In this document: positions 37,730 through 49,666 of the stretch, piece by piece | How positions within the stretch are numbered: the first letter of the stretch is position 1 | Layout: every line of letters begins with the position of its first letter | Position numbers and translations under genes: made by a program | The notes under the pieces: model-generated | Seen by the model: the letters and a program-made list of their open reading frames with translations, nothing else | The model's database searches: none | Told to the model about the DNA's origin: nothing | From: Camelus bactrianus | Taxonomy: Eukaryota; Chordata; Mammalia; Artiodactyla; Camelidae | Assembly: GCF_048773025.1 (NCBI RefSeq) | Contig: NC_133569.1 | Coordinates: 4,092,001-4,156,000, forward strand | Length of the DNA stretch: 64,000 nucleotides | Reading direction: 5' to 3'

Positions 37730-40700
37730 CTGAGAGATAATGTGTGTGGAAGCCGTCCTTCACCTAGCTTGTTGGGAAAACAAAGTTTCTCTTCAGTTGC
37801 AAACTCCACTTCATACATATATATGGGGAGGTACTAGCTCCAACTCGGTTTTACAGTGAAAACTGCAGGAACTTCTATACGGCACTAGGAAACAGACCGA
37901 GAAACCAGAGTACAAGTTTCTCCTGCAACCCGTTCCATTTGTGCTAAATGAACGAACGTCTCTCCACATGCTCAGTTCTGAGAGATAAGTGTGTGTGGAA
38001 GCCGTCCTTCAACTAGCTTGTTGGGAACACAAAGTTTCTCTTCAGTTGCAAACTCCAATCCATATGTATATGGGGAGGTACTAGCTCCAACTCGGTTTTA
38101 CAGTGAAAACTGCAGGAACTTCAAACCGGCACTAGGAAACAGACCGAGAAACCAGAGTAAAAGTTTCTCCTGCAACCCGTTCCATTTGTGCTAGATGAAC
38201 GAACGTCTCTCCACATGCTCAGTTCTGAGTGATAAGAGTGTGTGAAAGCCGCACTTCACCTATCTTGTTGGGAACACAAAGTTTTTCTTCACATGCCAAC
38301 TCCACTCCATACGTACATATGGGGAGGTACAAGCTCCAACTCGGTTTTACAGTGAAAACTGCAGGAACTTCAAACCGGCACTAGGAAACAGACCGAGAAA
38401 CCAGAGTAAAAGTTTCTCCTGCAACCCTTTCCCATTGTGCTAGATGAACGAACGTCTCTCCACATGCTCAGTTCTGAGAGATAAGTGTGTGTGAAAGCCG
38501 TCCTTCAGCTAGCTTGTTGGGAACACAAAGTTTCTCTTCAGTTGCAAACTCCACTCCATACATATATATGGGGAGGTACAAGCTCCAACTCGGTTTTACA
38601 GTGAAAACTGCAGGAACTTCAAACCGGCACTAGGAAACAGACTGAGAAACCAGAGTAAAAGTTTCCCCTGCAACCCGTTCCCTTTGTGCTAGATGAACGA
38701 ACGTCTCTCCACATGCTCAGTTCTGAGAGATAATTGTGTGTGAAAGCCGCCCTTCACCTAGCTTGTTGGGAACACAAAGTTTCTCTTCAGTTGCAAACTC
38801 CACTCCGTACATATATATGGGGAAGTACAAGCTCCAACTCGGTTTTACAGTGAAAATTGCAGGAACTTCAAATCGGCACTAGGAAACACACTGAGAAACC
38901 AGAGTAAAAGTTTCTCCTGCAACCCGTTCCATTTGTGCTAGATGAACGAACGTCTCTCCACATGCTCAGTTCTGAGAGATAAGTGTGTGTGTAAGAAGTC
39001 CTTCACCTAGCTTGTTGGGAACACAAAGTTTCTCTTCAGTTGCAAACTCCACTCCGTACATATATATGGGGAAGTACAAGCTCCAACTCGGTTTTACAGT
39101 GAAAAATGCAGGAACTTCAAACAGGCACTAGGAAACAGACCGAGAAACTAGAGTAAAAGTTTCTCCTGCAACCCGTTCCCTTTGTGCTAGATGAACGAAC
39201 GTCTCTCCACATGCTCAGTTCTGAAAGATAATTGTGTGTGTAAGCCGTACTTCACCTAGATTGTTGGGAAAACAAAGTTTCTCTTCAGTTGCAAACTCCT
39301 CTCCATACATATATAAGGGGAGGTACTAGCTCCAACACGGTTTTACTGTGAAAACTGCAGGAACTTCAAACCGGCACTAGGAAACAGTCTGAGAAACCAG
39401 AGTAAAAGTTTCTCCTGCAACCCGTTCCCTTTGTGCTAGATGAACGAACGTCTCTCGTCATGCTCAGTTCTGAGAGATAAGTGTGTGTGAAAGCCGTCCT
39501 TCACCTAGCTTGTTGGGAACACAAAGTTTCTCTTCAGTTGCAAACTCCACTCCATACATATATATGGGGAGGTACTAGCTCCAACTCGGTTTTACAGTGA
39601 AAACTGCAGGAACTTCAAACCGGCACAAGGAAACAGACCGAGGAACCAGAGTAAAAGTTTATCCTGCAAACCGTTCCATTTGTGCTAAATGAACGAACGT
39701 CTCTCCACATGCTCAGTTCTGAGAGAAAATTGTGTGTGGAAGCCTTCCTTCACCTAGCTTGTTGGGAACACAAAGTTTCTCTTCAGTTGCAAACTCCACT
39801 CCATACATATATATGGGGAGGTACTAGCTCCAACTCGGTTTTACAGTGAAAACTGCAGGAATTTCAAACCGGCACTAGGAAACAGACCGAGAAACCAGAG
39901 TAAAAGTTTCTCCTGCAACCCGTTCCATTTGTGCTAAATGAACGAACGTCTCTCCACATGCTCAGTTCTGAGAGATAAGAGTGTGTGGAAGCCGTCCTTC
40001 ACCTAGCTTTTGGGAACACAAAGTTTCTGTTCATTTGCAAACTCCAATCCATACATATATATGGGGAGGTACTAGCTCCAACTCGGTTTTACAGTGAAAA
40101 CTGCAGGAACTTCAAACCGGCACTAGGAAACAGAACGAGAGACCAGAGTAATAGTTTATCCGGCAACCCGTTCTATTTGTGCTAAATGAACGAACGTCTC
40201 TCCACATGCTCAGTTCTGAGAGAAAAGTGTGTGTGAAAGCCGTCCTTCACCTAGCTTGTTGGGAACACAAAGTTTCTCTTCAGTTGCAAACTCCACTCCA
40301 TACATATATATGGGGAGGTACTAGCTCCAACTCGGTTTTACAGTGAAAATTGCAGGAACTTCAAACCGGCACTAGGAAACACACCGAGAAACCAGAGTAC
40401 AAGTTTCTCCTGCAACCCGTTCCATTTGTGCTAAATGAACGAACGTCTCTCCACATGCTCAGTTCTGAGAGTTAAGTGTGTGTGGAAGCCGTCCTTCAAC
40501 TAGCTTGTTGGGAACACAAAGTTTCTCTTCAGTTGCAAACTCCAATCCATACATATATATGGGGAGGTACTAGCTCCAACTCGGTTTTACAGTGAAAACT
40601 GCAGGAATTTCAAACCGGCACTAGGAAACAGACCGAGAAACCAGAGTAATAGTTTCTCCTGCAACCCGTTCCATTTGTGCTAGATGAACGAACGTCTCTC

Positions 40701-41709
40701 CACATGCTCAGTTCTGAGAGATAAGTGTGTGTGGAAGCCGCCTTTCACCTATCTTGTTCGGAACACAAAGTTTTTCTTCACTTGCCAACTCCACTCCATA
40801 CATACATATGGGGAGGTACAAGCTCCAACTCGGTTTTACACTGAAAACTGCAGGAACTTCAAACTGGCACTAGGAAACAGACCGAGAAACCAGAGTAAAA
40901 GTTTCTCCTGCAACCCTTTCCCATTGTGCTAGATGAACGAACGTCTCTCCACATGCTCAGTTCTGAGAGATAAGTGTGTGTGAAAGCCGTCCTTCACCTA
41001 GCTTGTTGGGAACACAAAGTTTCTCTTCAGTTGCAAACTCCACTCCATACATATATATGGGGAGGTACAAGCTCCATCTCGGTTTTACAGTGAAAACTGC
41101 AGGAACTTCAAACCGGCACTAGGAAACAGACTGAGAAACCAGAGTAAAAGTTTCTCCTGCAAACCGTTCCCTTTGTGCTAGATGAACGAACGTCTCTCCA
41201 CATGCTCATTTCTGAGAGATAAGTGTGTGTGAAAGCCGCCCTTCACCTAGCTTGATGGGAACACAAAGTTTCTCTTCAGTTGCAAACTCCACTCCGTACA
41301 TATATATGGGGAAGTACAAGCGCAACTCGGTTTTACAGTGAAAACTGCAGGAACTTCAAACCGGCACTAGGAAACACACTGAGAAACCAGAGTAAAATTT
41401 TCTCCTGCAACCCGTTCCATTTGTGCTAGATGAACGAACGTCTCTCCACATGCTCAGTTCAGAGAGATAAGTGTGTGTGTAAGCCGTCCTTCACCTAGCT
41501 TGTTGGGAACACAAAGTTTCTCTTCAGTTGCAAACTCCAATCCATACATATATATGGGGAGGTACTAGCTCCAACTCTGTTTTACAGTGAAAACTGCAGG
41601 AACTTCAAACCGGCACTAGGAAACAGACTGAGAAACCAGAGTAAAAGTTTCCCCTGCAACCCGTTCCCTTTGTGCTAGATGAAAGAACGTCTCTCCACAT
41701 GCTCAGTTC
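37730..41709 (+). repeat. Large duplicated block, copy 2 (about 4.0 kb)
   Basis: This is the second copy of the block at 27,780. It has one extra monomer at about 41,125-41,373 (CAAACCGTTCC, GCTTGATGGG, GTACAAGCGC), which is missing from copy 1 between CTAGG and AGACACACTG near 31,170. The block is therefore 249 bp longer here. Confidence 0.8.
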
Positions 41710-43195
41710 TGAGAGATAAGTGTGTGTGAAAGCCGTCCTTCAGCTAGCTTGTAGGGAACACAAAGTTTCTCTTCAGTTGCAAACTCCACTCCATACATAT
41801 ATATGGGGAGGTACTAGCTCCAACTCGGTTTTATAGTGAAAACTGCAGGAACTTCAAACCGGCACTAGGAAACAGACTGAGAAACCAGAGTAAAAGTTTC
41901 TACTGCAACCCGTTCCATTTGTGCTAGATGAACGAACGTCCCTCCACATGCTCAGTTCTGCGAGATAAGTGTGTTTGAAAGCCGTCCTTCACCTAGCTTG
42001 TTGGGAACACAAAGTTTCTCTACAGTTGCAAACTCCACTCCATACATATATATGGGGAAGTACTAGCTCCAACTCGGTTTTACAGTGAAAATTGCAGGAA
42101 CTTCAAACCGGCACTAGGAAAAAGACCGAGAAACCAGAGTAAAAGTTTCTCCTGCAACCCGTTCCATTTGTGCTAGATGAACGAACGTCTCTCCACATGC
42201 TCAGTTCTGAGAGATAAGTGTGTGTGAAAGCCGTCCTTCACCTAGCTTGTTGGGAACACAAAGTATCTCTTCACTTGCAAACCCCACTCCATACATATAT
42301 ATGTGGAGGCACTAGCTCCAACACGGTTTTACAGTGAAAACTGCAGGAACTTCAAACCGGCACTAGGAAACAGACTGAGAAACCAGAGTAAAAGTTTCTC
42401 CTGCAACCGGTTCAATTTGTGCTAGATGAACGAACGTCTCTCCACATGCTCAGTTCTGAGAGATAAGTGTGTGTGAAAGCCGTCCTTAACCTAGCTTGTT
42501 GGGAACACAAAGTTTCTCTTCAGTTGCAAACTCTACTCCATACATATATATGGGGAGGTACAAGCTCCAACTCGATTTTACAGTGAAAACTGCAGGAACT
42601 TCAAACCGGCACTAGGAAACAGACTAAGAAACCAGAGTAAAAGTTTCTCCTGCAACCCATTCCCTTTGTGCTAGATGAACGAACGTCTGTCCACATGCTC
42701 ATTTCTGAGAGATAAGTGTGTGTGAAAGCCGCCCTTCACCTAGCTTGTTGGGAACACAAAGTTTCTCTTCAGTTGCAAACTCCACTCCGTACATATATAT
42801 GGGGAAGTACAAGCTCCAACACTGTTTTACAGCTAAAACTGCAGGAACTTCAAACCGGCACTAGGAAACACACTGAGAAACCAGAGTAAAAGTTTCTCCT
42901 GCAACCCGTTCCATTTGTGCTAGATGAACGAACGTCTCTCCACATGCTCAGTTCTGAGAGATAAGTGTGTGTGAAAGCCGTCATTCAGCTAGCTTGTTGG
43001 GAACACAAAGTTTCTCTGCAGTTGCAAACTCCACTCCATACATATATATGGGGAGGTACAAGCTCCAACTCGGTTTTACAGTGAAAACTGCAGGAACTTT
43101 AAACCGGCACTAGGAAACAGACTGAGAAACCAGAGTAAAAGTTTCTCCTGCAACCCGTTCCCTTTGTGCTAGATGAACGAACGTCTCTCCACATG
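41710..43195 (+). repeat. Linking monomers before the 26-mer unit
   Basis: About six monomers lie here. One near 41,936-42,180 (GTCCCTCC, CTCTACAGTTGC, GAAAAAGACCG) recurs at 49,404-49,647. The monomers around 42,680-43,190 (CCGTACATAT, CAACACTGTTTTACAGC) are close relatives of the first monomers of the 26-mer unit. Confidence 0.7.
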
Positions 43196-44417
43196 CTCAG
43201 TTCTGAGAGATAAGTGTGTGTGAAAGCCGCCCTTCACCTAGCTTGTTGGGAACACAAAGTTTCTCTTCAGTTGCAAACTCCACTCCGTACATATTTATGG
43301 GGAAGTACAAGCTCCAACACTGTTTTACAGCTAAAACTGCAGGAACTTCAAACCGGCACTAGGAAACACACTGAGAAACCAGAGTAAAAGTTTCTCCTGC
43401 AACCCGTTCCATTTGTGCTAGATGAACGAACGTCTCTCCACATGCTCAGTTCTGAGAGATAAGTGTGTGTGTAAGAAGTCCTTCACCTAGATTGTTGGGA
43501 ACACAAAGTTTCTCTTCAGTTGCAAACTCCACTCCATACATTTATATGGGGAGGTACTAGCTCCAACTCTGTTTTACAGTGAAAACTGCAGGAACTTCAA
43601 AATGGCACTAGGAAACAGACTGAGAAACCAGAGTAAAAGTTCCTCCTGCAACCCGTTCCCTTTGTGCTAGATGAACGAACATCTCTCCACATGCTCAGTT
43701 CTGAGAGATAAGTTTCTGTGAAAGCCGTCCTTCACCTAGCTTGTTGGGAACACAAAGTTTCTCTTCAGTTGCAAACTCCACTCCATACATATATATGGGC
43801 AGGTACTAGCTCCAACTCGGTTTTACAGTGAAAATTGCAGGAACTTCAAACTGGCACTAGGAAACAGACTGAGAAACCAGAGTAAAAGTTTCCGCTGCAA
43901 CCGGTTCAATTTGTGCTAGATGAACGAACGTCTCTCCACATGTTCAGTTCTGAGAGATAAGTGTGTGTGAAAGCCGTTCTTCACCTAGCTTGTTGGGAAC
44001 ACAAAGTTTCTCTTCAGTTGCAAACTCCACTCCATACATATATATGGGGAGTTACTAGCTCCAACTCTGTTTTACAGTGAAAAATGCAGGAACTTCAAAC
44101 CGGCACTAGGAAACAGACCGAGAAACTAGAGTAAAAGTTTCTCCTGCAACCCGTTCCCTTTGTGCTAGATGAACGAACGTCTCTCCACATGCTCAGTTCT
44201 GAGAGATAAGTGTGTGTGGAAGCCGCCCTTCACATATCTTGTTGGGAACACAAAGTTTTTCTTCACTTGCCAACTCCACTCCATACATACATATGGGGAG
44301 GTACAAGCTCCAACTCGGTTTTACAGTGAAAACTGCAGGAACTTCAAACCGGCACTAGGAAACAGACCGAGAAACCAGAGTAAAAGTTTCTCCTGCAACC
44401 CTTTTCCATTTTGCTAG

Positions 44418-44915
44418 ATGAACGAACGTCTCTCCACATGCTCAGTTCTGAGAGATAAGTGTGTGTGAAAGCCGTCCTTCAGCTAGCTTGTTGTGAACAC
44501 AAAGTTTCTCTTCAGTTGCAAACTCCACTCCGTACATATATATGGGGAAGTACAAGCTCCAACGCGGTTTTACAGTGAAAACTGCAGGAACTTCAAACCG
44601 GCACTAGGAAACTCACTGAGAAACCAGAGTAAAAGTTTCTCCTGCAACCCGTTCCATTTGTGCTAGATGAACGAACGTCTCTCCACATGCTCAGTTCTGA
44701 GAGATAAGTGTGTGTGTAAGCCGTCCTTCACCTAGATTGTTGGGAACACAAAGTTTCTCTTCAGTTGAAAACTCCACTCCATACATTTATATGGGGAGGT
44801 ACTAGCTCCAACTCGCTTTTACAGTGAAAACTGCAGGAACTTCAAACCGGCACTAGGAAACAGACCGAGAAACCAGAGTAAAAGTTTCTCCTGCAACCCT
44901 TTTCCATTTTGCTAG
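44418..44915 (+). repeat. Nested dimer, copy 1 (498 bp)
   Basis: A two-monomer cassette (GCTTGTTGTGAAC with CAACGCGG and AACTCACTGAG; then GATTGTTGGG with GTTGAAAAC and ACATTTATATGG) is followed at once by a second copy at 44,916. The visible differences are CCGTAC against CCATAC and CTCGCTTTT against CTCGGTTTT. The same pair is carried in the downstream 26-mer copy at 50,889-51,884, so it predates the 26-mer duplication. Confidence 0.85.
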
Positions 44916-45413
44916 ATGAACGAACGTCTCTCCACATGCTCAGTTCTGAGAGATAAGTGTGTGTGAAAGCCGTCCTTCAGCTAGCTTGTTGTGAACACAA
45001 AGTTTCTCTTCAGTTGCAAACTCCACTCCATACATATATATGGGGAAGTACAAGCTCCAACGCGGTTTTACAGTGAAAACTGCAGGAACTTCAAACCGGC
45101 ACTAGGAAACTCACTGAGAAACCAGAGTAAAAGTTTCTCCTGCAACCCGTTCCATTTGTGCTAGATGAACGAACGTCTCTCCACATGCTCAGTTCTGAGA
45201 GATAAGTGTGTGTGTAAGCCGTCCTTCACCTAGATTGTTGGGAACACAAAGTTTCTCTTCAGTTGAAAACTCCACTCCATACATTTATATGGGGAGGTAC
45301 TAGCTCCAACTCGGTTTTACAGTGAAAACTGCAGGAACTTCAAACTGGCACTAGGAAACAGACTGAGAAACCAGAGTAAAAGTTCCTCCTGCAACCCGTT
45401 CCCTTTGTGCTAG
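44916..45413 (+). repeat. Nested dimer, copy 2 (498 bp)
   Basis: This is the second copy of the cassette at 44,418-44,915. It changes to another monomer type (AAACTGGCAC, GTTCCTCC) near its end. Confidence 0.85.
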
Positions 45414-48400
45414 ATGAACGAACGTCTCTCCACATGCTCAGTTCTGAGAGATAAGTGTGTGTGAAAGCCGTCCTTCAGCTAGCTTGTTGGGAACACAAAG
45501 TTTCTCTTCATTTGCAAACTCCACTCCATACATATATATGGGGAGGTACAAGCTCCAACTCGGTTTTACAGTGAAAACTGCAGGAACTTCAAACCGGCAC
45601 TAGGAAACAGACTGAGAAACCAGAGTAAAAGTTTCTCCTGCAACCCGTTCCCTTTGTGCTAGATGAACGAACGTCTCTCCACATGCTCAGTTCTGAGAGA
45701 TAAGTGTGTGTGAAAGCCGCACTTCACCTAGCTTGTTGGGAACACAAAGTTTCTCTTCAGTTGCAAACTCCACTCCGTACATATATATGGGGAAGTACAA
45801 GCTCCAACTCGGTTTTACAGTGAAAACTGCAGGAACTTCAAACTGGCACTAGGAAACAGACTGAGAAACCAGAGTAAAAGTTCCTCCTGCAACCCGTTCC
45901 CTTTGTGCTAGATGAACGAACGTCTCTCCACATGCTCAGTTCTGAGAGATAATTTTCTGTGAAAGCCGTCCTTCACCTAGCTTGTTGGGAACACAAAGTT
46001 TCTCTTCAGTTGCAAACTCCACTCCATACATATATATGGGCAGGTACTAGCTCCAACTCGGTTTTACAGTGAAAACTGCAGGAACTTCAAACCGGCACTA
46101 GGAAACAGACTGAGAAACCAGAGTAAAAGTTTCTCCTGCAACCGGTTCAATTTGTGCTAGATGAACGAACGTCTCTCCACATGCTCAGTTCTGAGAGATA
46201 AGTGTGTGTGAAAGCCGTACTTCACCTAGCTTGGTGGGAACACAAACTTTCTCTTCAGTTGCAAACTCCACTCCATACATATATATGGGGAGGTACTAGC
46301 TCCAACTCTGTTTTACAGTGAAAAATGCAGGAAATTCAAACCGGCACTAGGAAACAGACCGAGAAACTAGAGTAAAAGTTTCTCCTGCAACCCGTTCCCT
46401 TTTTGCTAGATGAACGAACGTCTCTCCACATGCTCAGTTCTGAAAGATAATTGTGTGTGTAAGCCGTACTTCACCTAGATTGTTGGGAAAACAAAGTTTC
46501 TCTTCAGTTGCAAACTCCTCTCCATACATATATATGGGGAGGAACTAGCTCCAACACGGTTTTACTGTGAAAACTGCAGGAACTTCAAACCGGCACTAGG
46601 AAACAGACTGAGAAACCAGAGTAAAAGTTTCTCCTGCAACCCGTTCCCTTTTTGCTAGATGAACGAACGTCTCTCGGCATGCTCAGTTCTGAGAGATATG
46701 TGTGTGTGAAAGCCGTCCTTCACCTAGCTTGTTGGGAACACTAAGTTTCTTTTCAGTTGCAAACTCCACTCCATACATATATATGGGGGGGTACTAGCTC
46801 CAACTCGGTTTTACAGTGAAAACTGCAGGAACTTCAAACCAGCACTAGGAAACAGACAGAGAAACCAGAGTAAAAGTTTCTCCTGCAACCCGTTCCCTTT
46901 TTGCTAGATGAACGAACGTCTCTCGGCATGCTCAGTTCTGAGAGATAATGTGTGTGGAAGCCGTCCTTCACCTAGCTTGTTGGGAACAAAAAAGTTTCTC
47001 TTCAGTTGCAAACTCCAATCCATACATATATATGGGGAGGTACTAGCTCCAACTCGGTTTTACAGTGAAAACTGCAGGAACTTCAAACCGGCACTAGGAA
47101 ACAGACCGAGAAACCAGAGTAAAAGTTACTCCTGCAACCCGTTCCATTTGTGCTAGATGAACGAACGTCTCTCCACATGCTCAGTTCTGAGAGATAAGTG
47201 TGTGTGGAAGCCGCCCTTCACCTATCTTGTTGGGAACACAAAGTTTTTCTTCACTTGCCAACTCCACTCCATACATACATATGGGGAGGTACAAGCTCCA
47301 ACTCGGTTTTACAGTGAAAACTGCAGGAACTTCAAACCGGCACTAGGAAACAGACCGAGAAACCAGAGTAAAAGTTTCTCCTGCAACCCTTTCCCATTTT
47401 GCTAGATGAACGAACGTCTCTCCACGTGCTCAGTTCTGAGGGATAAGTGTGTGTGAAAGCCGTCCTTCAGCTAGCTTGTTGGGAACACAAAGTTTCTCTT
47501 CATTTGCAAACTCCACTCCATACATATATATGGGGAGGTACAAGCTCCAACTCGGTTTTACAGTGAAATCTGCAGGAACTTCAAACCGGCACTAGGAAAC
47601 AGACTGAGAAACCAGAGTAAAAGTTTCTCCTGCAACCCGTTCCCTTTGTGCTAGATGAACGAACGTCTCTCCACATGCTCAGTTCTGAGAGATAAGTGTG
47701 TGTGAAAGCCGCCCTTCACCTAGCTTGTTGGGAACACAAAGTTTCTCTTCATTTGCAAACTCCACTCTATACATATATATGGGGAGGTACTAGCTCCAAC
47801 TCTATTTTACAGTGAAAAATGCAGGAAATTCAAACCGGCACTAGGAAACAGACCGAGAAACTAGAGTAAAAGTTTCTCCTGCAACCCGTTCCCTTTTTGC
47901 TAGATGAACGAACGTCTCTCCACATGCTCAGTTCTGAAAGATAATTGTGTGTGTAAGCCGTACTTCACCTAGATTGTTGGGAAAACAAAGTTTCTCTTCA
48001 GTTGCAAACTACTCTCCATACATATATATGGGGAGGAACTAGCTCCAACACGGTTTTACTGTGAAAACTGCAGGAACTTCAAACCGGCACTAGGAAACAG
48101 ACTGAGAAACCAGAGTAAAAGTTTCTCCTGCAACCCGTTCCCTTTTTGCTAGATGAACGAACGTCTCTCGGCATGCTCAGTTCTGAGAGATATGTGTGTG
48201 TGAAAGCCGTCCTTCACCTAGCTTGTTGGGAACACAAAGTTTCTCTTCAGTTGCAAACTCCACTCCATACATATATATGGGGGGGTACTAGCTCCAAATC
48301 GGTTTTACAGTGAAAACTGCAGGAACTTCAAACCGGCACTAGGAAACAGACCGAGAAACTAGAGTAAAAGTTTCTCCTGCAACCCGTTCCCTTTGTGCTA

Positions 48401-49184
48401 GATGAACGAACGTCTCTCCACATGCTCAGTTCTGAAAGTTAATTGTGTGTGTAAGCCGTACTTCACCTAGATTGTTGGGAAAACAAAGTTTCTCTTCAGT
48501 TGCAAACTCCTCTCCATACATATATATGGGGAGGTTCTAGCTCCAACACGGTTTTACTGTGAAAACTGCAGGAACTTCAAACCGGCACTAGGAAACAGAC
48601 TGAGAAACCAGAGTAAAAGTTTCTCCTGCAAACCGTTCCCTTTGTGCTAGATGAACGAACGTCTCTCGACATGCTCAGTTCTGAGAGATAAGTTGTGTGA
48701 AAGCCGTCCTTCACCTAGCTTGTTGGGAACACAAAGTTTCTCTTCAGTTGCAAACTCCACTCCATACATATATATGGGGAGGTACTAGCTCCAACTCGGT
48801 TTTACAGTGAAAACTGCAGGAACTTCAAACCGGCACTAGGAAACAGACCGAGAAACCAGAGTAAAAGTTTATCCTGCAACCCGTTCCATTTGTGCTAAAT
48901 GAATGAACGTCTCTCCACATGCTCAGTTCTGAGAGAAAAGTGTGTGTGAAGCCTTCCTTCACCTAGCTTGTTGGGAACACAAAGTTTCTCTTCAGTTGCA
49001 AACTCCACTCCATACATATATATGGGGAGGTACAAGCTCCAACTCGGTTTTACATTGAAAACTGCAGGAACTTCAAACCGGCACTAGGAAACAGACCGAG
49101 AAACCATAGTACAAGTTCCTCCTGCAACCCGTTCCATTTGTGCTAAATGAACGAACGTCTCTCCACATGCTCAGTTCTGAGAGA

Positions 49185-49666
49185 CAATTGTGTGTGGAAG
49201 GCGAACTTCACCTAGCTTGTTGGGAACACAAAGTTTCTCTTCAGTTGCAAACTCCAATCCATACATATATATGGGGAGGTACTAGATCCAACTCGGTTTT
49301 ACAGGGAAAACTGCAGGAACTTCAAACCGGCACTAGGAAACAGACCGAGAAACCAGAGTAAAAGTTTCTACTGCAACCCGTTCCCTTTGTGCTAGATGAA
49401 CGAACGTCCCTCCACATGCTCAGTTCTGAGAGATAAGTGTGTGTGAAAGCCGTCCTTCACCTAGCTTGTTGGGAACACAAAGTTTCTCTACAGTTGCAAA
49501 CTCCACTCCATACATATATATGGGGAAGTACTAGCTCCAACTCGGTTTACAGTGAAAATTGCAGGAACTTCAAACCTGCACTAGGAAAAAGACCGAGAAA
49601 CCAGAGTAAAAGTTTCTATTGCAACCCGTTCCATTTGTGCTAGATGAACGAACGTCTCTCCACATT
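49185..49666 (+). repeat. Mosaic spacer between the two 26-mer copies
   Basis: About two monomers lie between the copies. The first has GAGACAATTG and GGCGAACTTCACC, shared with 61,881-61,912, then TACTAGATCC and TTTACAGGGAAAAC, shared with 31,614-31,643. The second (GTCCCTCC, CTCTACAGTTGC, GAAAAAGACCG) matches 41,936-42,180. The spacer is thus assembled from pieces found far apart in the window. Confidence 0.75.

Larger units (their letters stand above)
43196..49184 (+). repeat. 26-monomer higher-order unit, copy 1 (5,989 bp near-identical)
   Basis: At an offset of 6,471 bp (26 x 249 minus 3) this stretch matches 49,667-55,655. I compared it line by line and saw two differences: A at 45,742 against T at 52,213, and T at 47,768 against C at 54,239. 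The left limit is set by ACATGCTC at 43,195 against ACATTCTC at 49,666. The right limit is GAGACAATTG at 49,181 against GAGATAAGTG at 55,652. It contains nested dimers. Confidence 0.92.
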
